A stretch of DNA of 64,000 nt from Halobacteriovorax sp. (GCA_002720865.1 PBIO01000030.1:124001-188000); one strand, 5' to 3'; positions 27,169 through 36,741 are shown, counted from the stretch's first letter. Numbers and translations: made by a program. The notes: generated by a model not told the origin, from the letters alone.

Positions 27169-29505
27169 TTAATTTAAACGGAGCGCGGCGCGCAAACACC
27201 TCTTCTTCGCGAAAAAAAGTGTCAAAATAGACATTAAAAAGCCTAAAACAGTGAGAATTAATCCTAGTTTGAAACTAGAGGAGCTAAATTTAAACTCAAC
27301 TTGAGACTCTCCCGACGGAACCAAGATTCCCCTTCCCATATAATTAGTATTATAAATTTTAACTTCTCTACCATTTATAAAGGCCTTCCACCCAGGATAA
27401 TGAGCATCACTAAGGTAGAGCAGCATTCTTCCGTTTGTTTTAACCTTTAAACTAACTGCATCAGGCTTGTAATTCATCTCACTAATAGAGCCAGTCGAAT
27501 TAAAATCAAGAACTGAGTCCTTCGGTAGATTTTCAATTAAAGCATTTGAATAAATTTCTTCGGTAGGCGCAAGAATCTTCTCAAGTGCCTCCTCTTTTGA
27601 AACTCTCCTTACCTTACTATAGAGTATTACCCTTTCTTTAAAATCAAGGTTTTCATAAATAAATAACTTATAATCTTTTAAGAATTCTTTTTTTATAAAA
27701 TTATGTTTTCTCAAAGTTTCTTCACTAATGTCATCCTTCGAAAAGAAATATTTTATATTGAATAGATTTGCTAAAATTCTTTTTTCTTCATCTATCAAAA
27801 AGTCTTTTTCAAAGCTGTTCCTATGAAACCCACTTTCATGCCATCCTATTTTTTTTGCAACTCGAATGCTTCTTTCAAGGGTTAATGTTGTTCCAGCCCG
27901 TGTCATTTCGAAATCAGAATTCACAAAGTCAAAGAAACTATTCTTAGAGACATCAAACCGAATACTTCTGGAATCTCCAAGTTTTGGTGTCATGGGAAGA
28001 ACATATTTTTCGTGCGTATACTTTTCTTTCAAATATTTAACATATACTGGATCTTCACTAAGTGAATTTGAATACAATACTGGAACCTTGATCACCCAAC
28101 TAAATATATCTAAAATACAAAAAATCAAAGCCGCTAAAAATGCAGTTTTCTTAGTGATTTTCCTGTTGTAAGCTAAAAAATAACTTCCAGAAAATAGACC
28201 AAGGAATAGAAAAGGCCGAATCAATTCGAAAAACTGCACTTCCGAAAAAGGAAGTACAAAGTTATCTAGATTTTCTTGCCTAAATAGCCAATACGATAAA
28301 CCTGAGAAGAGCAAAAATGCTACAATACCCATTGATATCAAAAGTTTTTTTAAGTCTAACTTCTCATTAATTTGCTTCGCACCTACACAGAACATAAGAC
28401 AAAGAACAAAGTTCCAAACAAGAAGCCAGTGTGATGAATACCTCATATTTGTAAGCGCAGGATTCAATCTCATTATATAATCACCAATCCCATAGGACAT
28501 TGCAGCGGTGAAAATAAAATAAGTAAATAACAAGAACCCTATTTTTTTTAATTTAGATGAATAAATAAAACAATAAACGCAAGTAACAATAGGAATAATT
28601 CCTAAATAAGAGAGATTAATATAAAACCTTAGTCTACCTATACCTAAACTATGATCGAAAATTCCTGGGAGGAAAAATGGAGAATATCTAAGTTCAATAG
28701 GATTAAATCTACCAGTGTGCATGTAAACTGACATGTCATCATATAGAGGAGGTATATACAGTCTCTGAAGCTCCATTACTGGAATTACGAGTATCGCGGT
28801 CATTAAAATAAGTGGAATAAAGAAAATCAAGTTCCCTTTTATAAATAAAAGAGCTCTCTTCTTGAAGCTTTTGTCTTTCTCCCAGCAAATATAAATACTC
28901 ATAATAGGTAAAAAAGTTGTTCCGTAAAACCATATAAATTGAGTCTCTGTCGCGAACAAGTGAAAAGTATTGACTATGGCTGCAATAATTAGAATCTTAG
29001 GGTCTTCAACTTTAAACCCTTTAATGTATAAGTAGAAAACCCATACGGTAAAAGGAAGTTGTTCGATCATTTGCCCTTTAAATGCAGATATCATCATAAT
29101 TCCACTCAAGGAAAAGATAATACCTGCTGTGAAAGCCACAGCACCATCAGCGAATAACTTAAATAACTTAAATGCCCCCAAAAAGCCTAAGGTTATGGAG
29201 GAGAACCAAAGAATTTGACTAAAAAATGGCTCTCCAACAAAGTATCTTAAATAAGTTATTGGATAATAGTTGATTGTCAGTGGATTACTAAATCTAGGTT
29301 CACCAAATAAAAATCTTGGTCTCCAAAAAAAAGAACTTTTATCGTCAAAAGCAGACAGCTGACCCAGGGCCCAAGAATGTCGATGGTAATGTCCCTCTGT
29401 ATAGATCGGAAGTCCTTGAAAGACATATGGAGAAATCAAGAGAAAGGCTATTCCTAAAGATATATAAAAATAAAAATTTTTTGACGATATAAACTTATTT
29501 ACCAT
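27169..29505 (-). CDS. YfhO-family large membrane protein
   Basis: A 778-residue polytopic protein of the bacterial YfhO family (GT-C-like fold). The N-terminal half holds about a dozen hydrophobic helices; the C-terminal third is a periplasmic domain with the family hallmark LLYLSDAHYPGWKAFINGREVKIYNTNYMGRGILVPSGESQVEFKFSS shortened here for its key parts, followed by one last helix and a basic tail. YfhO-type proteins are linked to transfer of sugars from polyprenyl phosphate on the outer face of the membrane. An early acidic loop (YTEGHYHRHSWALGQLSAF) may hold the active site. It is first in the minus-strand group that ends at 21257, so its promoter should lie in 29506-29622. Confidence 0.83.
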   Translation of the reverse strand: MVNKFISSKNFYFYISLGIAFLLISPYVFQGLPIYTEGHYHRHSWALGQLSAFDDKSSFFWRPRFLFGEPRFSNPLTINYYPITYLRYFVGEPFFSQILWFSSITLGFLGAFKLFKLFADGAVAFTAGIIFSLSGIMMISAFKGQMIEQLPFTVWVFYLYIKGFKVEDPKILIIAAIVNTFHLFATETQFIWFYGTTFLPIMSIYICWEKDKSFKKRALLFIKGNLIFFIPLILMTAILVIPVMELQRLYIPPLYDDMSVYMHTGRFNPIELRYSPFFLPGIFDHSLGIGRLRFYINLSYLGIIPIVTCVYCFIYSSKLKKIGFLLFTYFIFTAAMSYGIGDYIMRLNPALTNMRYSSHWLLVWNFVLCLMFCVGAKQINEKLDLKKLLISMGIVAFLLFSGLSYWLFRQENLDNFVLPFSEVQFFELIRPFLFLGLFSGSYFLAYNRKITKKTAFLAALIFCILDIFSWVIKVPVLYSNSLSEDPVYVKYLKEKYTHEKYVLPMTPKLGDSRSIRFDVSKNSFFDFVNSDFEMTRAGTTLTLERSIRVAKKIGWHESGFHRNSFEKDFLIDEEKRILANLFNIKYFFSKDDISEETLRKHNFIKKEFLKDYKLFIYENLDFKERVILYSKVRRVSKEEALEKILAPTEEIYSNALIENLPKDSVLDFNSTGSISEMNYKPDAVSLKVKTNGRMLLYLSDAHYPGWKAFINGREVKIYNTNYMGRGILVPSGESQVEFKFSSSSFKLGLILTVLGFLMSILTLFFAKKRCLRAALRLN

Positions 29506-29622
29506 TAATTATCTCTTTCAAAATTTAGTAATTTATATCATTTCTTATCCAATACTTACATGCTTAACGCAGAGCCAATATCCATAGCCATCTTACTGAC
29601 CACTCTATATAATCAAGTTGAA

Positions 29623-30534
29623 ATGTTTGATAGTTTGATAAACAAATTGAAAGTTGAGATAAGGATGTCTCGAGCTAAGAAATATAAGACAATTATGTCT
29701 AAGGATCTTGCTCTCCCTCACTTTGAGCACGCCAAAAAATGCACGTCTGCTTTTAGTAGAAAACTAGAAGAAAATTCATTTATTGATAAGAAAGTTGAAG
29801 AATACAAACAAAATGGATTTTGTGAGATTTGGACTGAAGAGCAATCAAAATTAGCAGATAAGATCAGCTCAAAAGTTTTGGATTGGGACAAGGAAGGAAA
29901 GTACTTCAAAGACGGCATTATAAATATTGATAGCGAAATCTATAATAGTATTCCTGAGATAGAAGTTCTAATTAAAGACTCATTTTCTGAATTTCTTCAA
30001 AAAAGTTTCAATTCGGAATACAAAGTTTTTTTTTCGCAAATTATAAAAACAGAATTTAACAACAGTGGCCCTAGAGGATCTCAATTATGGCATCAAGATG
30101 GAGGTCCTGGTTCAGCAATAAATGCACTTTTCTATTTAAGGGATATCGATAAAGATGGAGGTGCCATTGAATTAATTCCCTGGAAGGATTCGTTAAAGAT
30201 ATATAAAAAAGTTATCTCAAACTTAAGTTTATATAGACTATTAAGAAAACGTTCTGCTAAGGAACAAACTCGATCTAAAAAAGTCGAATTGTATGAAAAG
30301 GAGATAAACCCTTTCTACAGCCAATATGTCCATCAACCCACGGGAAAATCAGGTCTCTTAGTACCTTTCTTTAATAATGTGATTCATCGTGGTGGCTTCC
30401 CAAAGTCACCAGACAAGCCTCGATTTGTTCTTTTATTTTACTTCTACCCATCAGATAAGAAGACCCCCTTTGAGAAATATCGAAAAGAAGGATTCCCTAA
30501 AAAATCCTCATATCCTAAAGATCCGAATTTTTAA
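29623..30534 (+). CDS. PhyH-type Fe(II)/2-oxoglutarate dioxygenase
   Basis: A predicted non-haem iron dioxygenase of the phytanoyl-CoA dioxygenase type, about 303 residues. Iron ligands are visible as WHQDGG (HxD) and the distal His in NNVIHRGGFP; the Arg that would bind 2-oxoglutarate is in KPRFVLLFYF. The core also has ALFYLRDIDKDGGAIELIPWKDS. The frame opens at ATG 29560, but ATG 29623 gives a more natural amphipathic N-terminus (MFDSLINKLKVEI) and is preferred with low certainty. It is a single plus-strand gene between minus-strand groups and overlaps the convergent gene by 20 bases. Hydroxylation of a sugar or lipid intermediate is inferred only from context. Confidence 0.8.
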   Translation: MFDSLINKLKVEIRMSRAKKYKTIMSKDLALPHFEHAKKCTSAFSRKLEENSFIDKKVEEYKQNGFCEIWTEEQSKLADKISSKVLDWDKEGKYFKDGIINIDSEIYNSIPEIEVLIKDSFSEFLQKSFNSEYKVFFSQIIKTEFNNSGPRGSQLWHQDGGPGSAINALFYLRDIDKDGGAIELIPWKDSLKIYKKVISNLSLYRLLRKRSAKEQTRSKKVELYEKEINPFYSQYVHQPTGKSGLLVPFFNNVIHRGGFPKSPDKPRFVLLFYFYPSDKKTPFEKYRKEGFPKKSSYPKDPNF

Positions 30535-31573
30535 TAACTTCTAAAATGTTTTGAATTGCTCTTTCGTGCTGACCTATCAACTCTATCTGTGGTAAGTTAT
30601 CTCCCTCATTTAATCGTTTCATCCATATACCGAGATCTATAGAAATTGATTCAGCAGTCTTATTGCACATGATTCCGTTGAAATTTTCTAAGAAATTAAA
30701 CTTATCACTAACGAGACCAGGTTGAAGGCTAATTACATTTTTCCCTAAGAGCCAACTTTGGTAAAGTAAAATAGAGGACATCCCAACAACGCCATCACAA
30801 TTAAGTAGCAATGAAAGAGAGTCCATATTCTGGACAATTTCATTTCTCACTCCTTTGGAGTTTTTCTTAACATAGTCCTTAAGTTTTTCTAACTCGTTTC
30901 TTGGATGGGCTAGAATCAAAACTTTAACATCGGGAACTTTTTCAAAAAAATTAAATAAATGATTTAATACATCAAATTCAGTATAGCCCCTGAAGTTAGG
31001 GTTTTGACTATCTCTCCCCTGGTCATTCTCTACAGGCTCGCATACAAATCCAATCCTCTTTTCAAGTCTGCTTTCTTTTTTTCCGTCTTTAACTTTATTT
31101 TTTAAATATTCAGACATATTACTTAAGCAAGGCTGCCCAACGACTTCTAAAATATCTTTTGATATTCCTTCTTTGACGCTTTCATCAAAAGCGATTTTAT
31201 CCATCACAAGATACTTTGTTGGAGAAAATAACCCTTCTCCATCCATTTCTAAGCGATATCTGTAATTCATCCAATTATCTAGGAGGCAATAAGTTTTAAT
31301 ACCGAGCTCTTTGCAAACTCTTGCAATTCTAAGTGCCAATTTATCGTGTACGCTAGTAGAGAATAATAAGTTATTAATTTCTTCTTTATCTAGAAAATCA
31401 ACTACCGAATCAAAACTCCCTTCAATCCAATTAATGTTTTTAAGCTTTGATTTTTGAGTTGAAATAAAACCATTCTCGACGACATAGACTTCTGACGATT
31501 CCTGCAACTTCTGAAGGCAAGTGAATACACATTTTGCCCCTCCAACATCTCCTGTAACCACAAGTGTTTTCAA
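30515..31573 (-). CDS. GT-B-like glycosyltransferase of the pseudaminate cluster
   Basis: A 352-residue protein with a TTG start and GGAG seven bases upstream. The N-terminal half shows a Rossmann-like LVVTGDVGGAKCVFTCLQKL, and the second half has KVLILAHPRNELEKLKDYV, DGVVGMSSILLYQSWLLGKNVISLQPG. The AHP plus late SS/SxLLxxSWLLG pattern resembles CDP-glycerol/polysialyl-type GT-B proteins. It is the last gene of a minus-strand operon with the CMP-pseudaminate synthetase-like gene, so it is a candidate transferase for the CMP-linked nonulosonate. That role is inference. Confidence 0.65.
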   Translation of the reverse strand: MKTLVVTGDVGGAKCVFTCLQKLQESSEVYVVENGFISTQKSKLKNINWIEGSFDSVVDFLDKEEINNLLFSTSVHDKLALRIARVCKELGIKTYCLLDNWMNYRYRLEMDGEGLFSPTKYLVMDKIAFDESVKEGISKDILEVVGQPCLSNMSEYLKNKVKDGKKESRLEKRIGFVCEPVENDQGRDSQNPNFRGYTEFDVLNHLFNFFEKVPDVKVLILAHPRNELEKLKDYVKKNSKGVRNEIVQNMDSLSLLLNCDGVVGMSSILLYQSWLLGKNVISLQPGLVSDKFNFLENFNGIMCNKTAESISIDLGIWMKRLNEGDNLPQIELIGQHERAIQNILEVIKNSDL

Positions 31574-31575
31574 GA

Positions 31576-32517
31576 CTATTCTCCAATCAGTTCAGAAATT
31601 AACTTTAAAGTGTTTTCAAATTTTACAAAAGATAAATCAGAGTCTCTTTTCTGCTCAAAATTTTGGATTAAGTCATCAAGGCCTTCTTTAATAAAACCAA
31701 GATTTTGTTCAAAAGATTCCGTATATTTTTGTTTTAAAGAAAAAGTTCCAGGATAATCTGCATTTTCAATTCTCTCTTCTTCGATCCATTCTTTACCACC
31801 ATTCTTTACAACTATCCGTCCTTTTTCAAAAACAAATATCGATTCTAGATAGTGATAAGGGACATCACTCCCCTTAATCAAAACACTTGTTCCTGTTTTA
31901 GTTTTACCTACTCCGACGCCTGAAGATCCGTCTTTTGTAATATTTGAAAAATCAATTGATACTTTTTCATCAACGATAAAGGCTATAAGATCCACCATAT
32001 GAGAACCGTTTGTTAAAAAACCTTTCGAAAAACTCACTTCACAAGATTGAAGCACTCCATAGTTTTTATTTTTTGTGATTTCTCTTATTTTTTTAAAGAA
32101 AGGATGGTGCCTTCTCATGTAATTAACGTTTACTTTAGTATCACCGATCAAACTAACCATCTCTTTAAATTCAGTAATGTTTTCTACAGGAGGTTTTTCT
32201 AACCAGACCATTTTTATGTCACTACTTAACGCTCTCTTGAGGTGATCATAATGAAACTTGCTTGGCGAGCATATGCTCAAGATGTCCACTTTTTCTTCAA
32301 TAAGTTCTTCAATAGAATCAAAAGCTTTTACCTGATATTTTTTTGAAAACTCGTTTCGAGCATCTTCGCAGGGATCAAATCCACCAACAACTTCAACGTC
32401 ATCAGAATTTAGATAAGCTTCCATATGGGTTGTTATTTCATTGTCGCAATTATCCCTATCGTACTTCCAAGCAATATTTCCTAGTCCAATTAGAGCTGCC
32501 CTATACTTCTTAGTCAT
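31576..32517 (-). CDS. Gfo/Idh/MocA-family oxidoreductase
   Basis: A 313-residue NAD(P)-dependent sugar oxidoreductase. The Rossmann motif is ALIGLGNIAWKYDRD, followed by VVGGFDPCEDARNEF, ILSICSPSKFHYDHL and the EKP motif in VWLEKPPVEN; the catalytic-domain HMVDLIAFIV gives the conserved histidine. The frame opens at ATG 32532, but ATG 32517, preceded by GAGAAAG and overlapping the PseF-like stop by 8 bases, is the better start. Proteins of this type next to ulosonate genes usually oxidise or reduce a nucleotide sugar or the ulosonate itself. The substrate is not determined. Confidence 0.83.
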   Translation of the reverse strand: MTKKYRAALIGLGNIAWKYDRDNCDNEITTHMEAYLNSDDVEVVGGFDPCEDARNEFSKKYQVKAFDSIEELIEEKVDILSICSPSKFHYDHLKRALSSDIKMVWLEKPPVENITEFKEMVSLIGDTKVNVNYMRRHHPFFKKIREITKNKNYGVLQSCEVSFSKGFLTNGSHMVDLIAFIVDEKVSIDFSNITKDGSSGVGVGKTKTGTSVLIKGSDVPYHYLESIFVFEKGRIVVKNGGKEWIEEERIENADYPGTFSLKQKYTESFEQNLGFIKEGLDDLIQNFEQKRDSDLSFVKFENTLKLISELIGE

Positions 32518-33217
32518 TTTCTTTCTCGCCATATAAGAACTTAAATTTCAACTCTGCTAGAATCCAATCTTGCTCATTGTCTATGTCTTGACACTCCACT
32601 TCGGGGACTTCGTAGCAAATGGAGTTATCTGAAAACAAATCTGGCTGTTTTTTAAATGTTGCTACTCTTCCCCAATAAAATTGTCCAATATCATGGTAGG
32701 CTGGTTCCAAATCCTGTGATCGGGAGTATTGATGCTCTGGTTGAAACATCGATATTTTTTGATTCTCTATTTTCAACGCTCTTTGAATTGGATAGCTGAA
32801 TCTTGTGACAGGAACGAGTGTGTTTGCTGTAGAGTTACTCATAAGTTCGAAGGATTCCTCTAACTTTTTACTCGTTACAAAGGGTGCTGTCGGGTAAATA
32901 CAGCAGAAAAACTCAAACTCTCTATCGATTCTCTCGTAAGAATCTACCACCTCTAGAATCACATCTCTGGTCATGGAATAGTCGTCTGAATTTTTTTCAC
33001 TTCTCATAAAAGGAACTTTCGCACCTAGGGACTTTGCTATGTTAGCAATCTCTTCATCATCAGTGGAAACCATTACTTCTTCAAAACAACCAGATTCTAT
33101 AGCTGCAATTATAGAATAATATATAATTGGTTTCCCATTAAAATCACGAATATTCTTTCGAGGGATTCTTTTACTTCCCCCTCTTGCAGTAATTATGGCA
33201 ACAGCATTTTTTTTCAT
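32510..33217 (-). CDS. pseF: Pseudaminic acid cytidylyltransferase (PseF-like)
   Basis: A 235-residue CMP-sugar synthetase that would activate a pseudaminic-acid-type nonulosonate with CTP. It begins AVAIITARGGSKRIPRKNIRDFNGKPIIYYSI, the CTP-binding signature, then EVMVSTDDEEIANIAKSLGAKVPFMR, EFFCCIYPTAPFV, and YHDIGQFYWGR. The IPRKNI, IYPTAPF and AYHDxGQFYWG patterns are those of PseF rather than NeuA or LegF. Its ATG overlaps the stop of the upstream gene (ATGA). The remaining pathway genes (PseC, PseG, PseI) are about 8-12 kb away, on the same strand, across an intervening plus-strand block. Confidence 0.9.
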   Translation of the reverse strand: MKKNAVAIITARGGSKRIPRKNIRDFNGKPIIYYSIIAAIESGCFEEVMVSTDDEEIANIAKSLGAKVPFMRSEKNSDDYSMTRDVILEVVDSYERIDREFEFFCCIYPTAPFVTSKKLEESFELMSNSTANTLVPVTRFSYPIQRALKIENQKISMFQPEHQYSRSQDLEPAYHDIGQFYWGRVATFKKQPDLFSDNSICYEVPEVECQDIDNEQDWILAELKFKFLYGEKEND

Positions 33218-34824
33218 TCAGACTGCCTTTCGTGGTCACAAATATTTTCACACATTTTAAAAGTATGAAAATGTGTGGCTTTACTTTCTACCCAACTTCT
33301 AATGAGGCTAACTTCTTTTTGAATTTCTTTTTGACATCGTTCTACTATCTTCGGCAAAGTATTATAAATTTTCCATTGAGTAGAATCATCATCCATAATC
33401 AAGTTTTTTTGCCAATCTGGTCGACCCCAGTACCAACCAGCAAAAATGGTAGCAAGTTCCTTATTTTCCTTTAGATCAAGTTCTTCCCACCAGCGCTTAC
33501 TTAAGTTCTCAATGTATTCTTCTCTACTTTTGGAGTACTTTGCAATTCCCCAATCATGATACCAGCCTTGATCTGCTATCATCACTGGTTTTTCTTGTGC
33601 TGTAGCCTCTATTCCAATAGTTCCATGATAAGTAATAATCCCATCTACTGATCTCAGAAGGTCTTCTCCATTCCAAGACTCATTAACCAATGAGATATGC
33701 TCAGGAGTATCAAAGTCAAAGAAGTCACTTAAAGTCTTTCCTTTATAATGCTCATCACAGGGATGTGCTTTGAACAACCAATAGACGTCTTTGTTCTCGA
33801 GTGCAGTTTCGTAGGTAACCTTGATCCAGTCGTAAAAGTCTCTAAAATTTTTCATTCCCATGAAATGAGGATAATCGAACCAGTTAGAAGCATATACGGA
33901 GATAATAGGCTTATTCTCATTCCAGCCATACTCTTTTTTTATAATTTCGCTATTACATTCGCCTTTTCTCTTTTGGTAGGTATACATCGAGCCAATGTCA
34001 TTTGTTTTTCCCGAAAATCTAGATTCTAAATACTCTTCACCAACATCGAAGAGAATCTTTTTTTCATTTTGACTTAGCTGTAAAAAATCTCTTTCATACA
34101 AGGGTCTGTCCTGAAAAGAAAAGAAGTCGCTAATATCATCAATTTTCCAAAATCGAGAAAGCCCAAACTCACCATAAGGAATAATTGTTGTAATTCCTTT
34201 TTTAACTGCAACCCAAACAAAAATGGCCCTCCATCCAATACAATGGCTCATAATTAAAATTTCTGGTTTGTATTCATCTAACCATTTTTCAGCAGAGGAG
34301 ATTACATTAAAAAAATGAGCTACTGTTTCAAGTGTAGAGTTCTCTTCTACGTTTATATAAGCACTTCTTTGTTTTTTTAAAATATCGTCGTATAAAAATG
34401 ACGCTGGAAAATCAAAAGGAAGTTTAAGTCCTAACACGTCGTCCGGCTTGGTGACCGAAGAAAACAACTCCTTTGAGACGCGCAAATGTTCTTCCTTATT
34501 AGAGTCAAATGTATCCATCAAATCAAATGTATGAGCATATCCTAATGTCTCGATCATCGACTTTTGTTGAACTCTCCTGTCTTTTCCAATTAGGGCTGCG
34601 ACTAAGTCGCTAGAAACACCCAAGGCTCTCGAAATTATTCCGATCCTGTACCAATAATTAGGATTATCCCAGGTAGCGTCTATCATAATTTTCTTGTTGC
34701 AAGGCTCGGTAGATTTATTCTCTTCGATGAAGTCTTTAATAAATTTATTAAACTTCTTTCGCTCTGGTGAGAGTATTCTGTTTTGGATTTCACCTCTAAC
34801 TCTAGCAACCACATTCTTAATCAT
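33214..34824 (-). CDS. Capsule-type GT-B protein, large
   Basis: A 536-residue soluble protein with AAGGAA six bases before its ATG, first in the minus-strand operon with pseF. The N-terminal half contains IMIDATWDNPNYWYRIGIISRAL and PEILIMSHCIGWRAIFVWVAVKKGITTIIPYGEFG; the C-terminal half contains YWLFKAHPCDEHYKG, ISLVNESWNGEDLLRSVDGIITYHGTIGIEATAQEKPVMIADQGWYHDWGIA. The KAHP plus T.HGTIGIEA pattern is that of capsule polysaccharide biosynthesis (KpsS/KpsC-like) and related GT-B enzymes. It likely transfers a CMP-ulosonate or acts as a glycosyltransferase in the same glycan; this is inferred from context. Confidence 0.7.
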   Translation of the reverse strand: MIKNVVARVRGEIQNRILSPERKKFNKFIKDFIEENKSTEPCNKKIMIDATWDNPNYWYRIGIISRALGVSSDLVAALIGKDRRVQQKSMIETLGYAHTFDLMDTFDSNKEEHLRVSKELFSSVTKPDDVLGLKLPFDFPASFLYDDILKKQRSAYINVEENSTLETVAHFFNVISSAEKWLDEYKPEILIMSHCIGWRAIFVWVAVKKGITTIIPYGEFGLSRFWKIDDISDFFSFQDRPLYERDFLQLSQNEKKILFDVGEEYLESRFSGKTNDIGSMYTYQKRKGECNSEIIKKEYGWNENKPIISVYASNWFDYPHFMGMKNFRDFYDWIKVTYETALENKDVYWLFKAHPCDEHYKGKTLSDFFDFDTPEHISLVNESWNGEDLLRSVDGIITYHGTIGIEATAQEKPVMIADQGWYHDWGIAKYSKSREEYIENLSKRWWEELDLKENKELATIFAGWYWGRPDWQKNLIMDDDSTQWKIYNTLPKIVERCQKEIQKEVSLIRSWVESKATHFHTFKMCENICDHERQSE

Positions 34825-34913
34825 TTTCGTTCCTTATACCTAGCGCGTCATAAATATTTTAAATTAGGCTTAGCATTTTACATTGGACAACACACCTTCA
34901 GAAGCAATTTCTT

Positions 34914-34942
34914 TTGCAAGTACTTCTATTAAGCTTTATATT
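34914..34942 (+). promoter_or_regulatory. Putative sigma-70 promoter of the amidotransferase operon
   Basis: TTGCAA at 34914-34919 and TATATT at 34937-34942 (4 of 6 and 5 of 6 consensus matches) are separated by exactly 17 bases. The predicted transcript would begin near 34949, before GAGGG (34964-34968) and ATG 34976. The promoter lies downstream of ATG 34883, so it supports the shorter start of the amidotransferase gene. It sits in the 151-base gap to the divergent gene ending at 34824. Confidence 0.45.
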
Positions 34943-34975
34943 TGGTCATTAATCAAAGATATCGAGGGCAACCTA

Positions 34976-36118
34976 ATGCGAATTTGCGCCCAATGCGTCA
35001 ACGTAACAACAAGGCCAAATATCAACTTCAGTGAGAAGGGATTATGTCCTGTTTGTGTACATTACAATGAAAGAAAAGCAGGTGCTATAGATTGGTCCAA
35101 AAGAAAGGAGCAACTAGCGGAAATTGCGGCCTGGGGAATTGAGAATTCGAATTCGAGTTTTGATTGTATTGTAGGTGTTAGTGGCGGGAAAGATAGCACC
35201 CGCCAAGCGTTTTACATTCGAGACGAATTAAATATGAAGCCTCTTTTGATTAGTCTAATGTACCCTCCTGAGCAAATGCGAGACAGGGGTGCGGCAAATA
35301 TAAGTAATTTAATTTCGCACGGTTTTGATATTCAAACAATTTCTTGTAATCCGATTGTTTGGAAACAAATGATGAAACGAGCTTTTTTGGAATTTGGAAA
35401 TTGGTGTAAAGCTACTGAGTACGCTTTATATTCTAGCGCAGTTCATTTTTCAATTGCGTTTCAGATTCCTTTAATCTTTCTCGGTGAAAATCCTGCATAC
35501 ACAATTGGAGAGCGTCATGGTAGTGACGATGGAGATGCTACTTCGATGAGAAACTGCAACACTCTCCAAGGTGGAGTTTTACCTGACTCGCTTACCGAAG
35601 GTATTAATCCAAAAGATTTATACCTTCATACTTATCCCTCAGAAGAGGACGTTGTAATGGCCAAAACAAGAATCGCATATCTTGGCTATTATGTTGAAGA
35701 TTTCAATTGCATAAAGAATAAAGACTTCGCCGTAGAGAATGGACTTACACTAAGAACAGAGCCCCCTGAAGAGACTGGAGACATAACAAATTCACAATCT
35801 CTAGATGAAGACTTTTACCCCGTAAATCAGTTTTTTAAATTTATCAAACTGGGCTTTGGACAAGTCACAGATAAAGCTGGTGAAATGATAAACCTGGGAG
35901 CTCTAACAAGAGAAGAAGGTTTAGAACTCGTCAAATTATACGATGGAAAATGTCACGATAGATACATCAAAGCTTTTTGTGATTACCTTCAAATTTCAAG
36001 AGAAGAATTTGACGAGGTTGTTGAAAGATATAGAAATAAGGACTTGTTTACCAAAAGAGACAACGAGTGGGTGTTAAATTATGATGTCCAATCATTGGCG
36101 GAGAATGTGAATGAGTGA
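34976..36118 (+). CDS. N-acetyl sugar amidotransferase (WbpG/PseA type), copy 1
   Basis: A 380-residue PP-loop enzyme that converts an N-acetyl group of a sugar nucleotide to N-acetimidoyl, using ammonia from the adjacent HisH-type glutaminase. Cys4, Cys7, Cys24 and Cys27 (CAQC...CPVC) form the N-terminal zinc site. The ATP-binding P-loop is intact as SGGKDS at 69-74. Later segments include FLGENPAYTIGER and FFKFIKLGFGQVTDKAGEMI. The frame opens at ATG 34883, but ATG 34976 has GAGGG seven bases ahead, a promoter just upstream, and starts with the family's conserved MRICAQCV. It is followed by hisH-like, hisF-like and a second amidotransferase gene in one operon. Confidence 0.9.
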   Translation: MRICAQCVNVTTRPNINFSEKGLCPVCVHYNERKAGAIDWSKRKEQLAEIAAWGIENSNSSFDCIVGVSGGKDSTRQAFYIRDELNMKPLLISLMYPPEQMRDRGAANISNLISHGFDIQTISCNPIVWKQMMKRAFLEFGNWCKATEYALYSSAVHFSIAFQIPLIFLGENPAYTIGERHGSDDGDATSMRNCNTLQGGVLPDSLTEGINPKDLYLHTYPSEEDVVMAKTRIAYLGYYVEDFNCIKNKDFAVENGLTLRTEPPEETGDITNSQSLDEDFYPVNQFFKFIKLGFGQVTDKAGEMINLGALTREEGLELVKLYDGKCHDRYIKAFCDYLQISREEFDEVVERYRNKDLFTKRDNEWVLNYDVQSLAENVNE

Positions 36119-36737
36119 TTTGTGTATTATAGATTACGGTATGGGTAATGTCGGCTCAGTTGCAGCGGCCTTAGAGTATCTAGATATCCCTTATTGCGTT
36201 TCAAACTCTGAAGAGGAGATTTCTAAATCTCATAAATTAATTCTTCCTGGCGTAGGGGCCTTTAGTGCTGCAATGGAGAATTTAAAAAAATTAAATTTAC
36301 ATCAAATTCTTGAAAAAGAAGTTATAGAAAATAAAAAACCTATACTTGGAATATGTATTGGAATGCATGTATTTGCACAAAGTTCAACCGAGGGTGGCTT
36401 AAATGAAGGCCTAGGCTGGATTGAAGGACAAGTCACTCGTCTAGAAGAAGTTGATGGAATCAAAATTCCTCATGTTGGCTGGAATAGTGTAGTTGCCCAA
36501 TCTGACTCTCCTATTTTTAATAACTTCTCTAAAGATTCGGAAAAGAACTTTTATTTCGACCATAGTTATCATTTTGAGTGCGACCATAAACTTGTACTAG
36601 GCAAAACAGCTTATGGAAGAACTATTACTTCCGTAATTCAAAAAGATAATATTCTTGCTACACAGTTTCACCCAGAAAAGAGTCAGCTAAATGGATTAAG
36701 ACTTATAAACAATTTTGCAAATTATTTTATGGAATGA
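36111..36737 (+). CDS. HisH-type glutamine amidotransferase for sugar amidination
   Basis: A 208-residue class I glutaminase homologous to HisH. The catalytic Cys is in GICIGMH, and the His-Glu pair in TQFHPEKSQ. The N-terminus CIIDYGMGNVGSVAAALEYL and LILPGVGAF match HisH. Its place between amidotransferase and HisF-type genes, with no other histidine genes nearby, makes it the sugar-pathway paralogue (as in WbpG/HisH2/HisF2 systems) rather than the histidine enzyme. It would supply ammonia channelled to the PP-loop amidotransferase. It overlaps the upstream gene by 8 bases. Confidence 0.9.
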   Translation: MSDLCIIDYGMGNVGSVAAALEYLDIPYCVSNSEEEISKSHKLILPGVGAFSAAMENLKKLNLHQILEKEVIENKKPILGICIGMHVFAQSSTEGGLNEGLGWIEGQVTRLEEVDGIKIPHVGWNSVVAQSDSPIFNNFSKDSEKNFYFDHSYHFECDHKLVLGKTAYGRTITSVIQKDNILATQFHPEKSQLNGLRLINNFANYFME

Positions 36738-36741
36738 GATA

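Noticed and set aside
27183-27193. GC-rich GCGCGCCGCGC-like palindrome near the end of the YfhO-type gene.
   Set aside because: It lies in the coding tail (basic Arg/Ala residues), the centre is too short for a hairpin loop, and no T-run follows, so it is not called a terminator.
34883-34975. 31-residue N-terminal extension of the first amidotransferase from ATG 34883.
   Set aside because: No homology, no ribosome-binding site, a promoter-like sequence lies inside it, and ATG 34976 has a good site and the conserved N-terminus.
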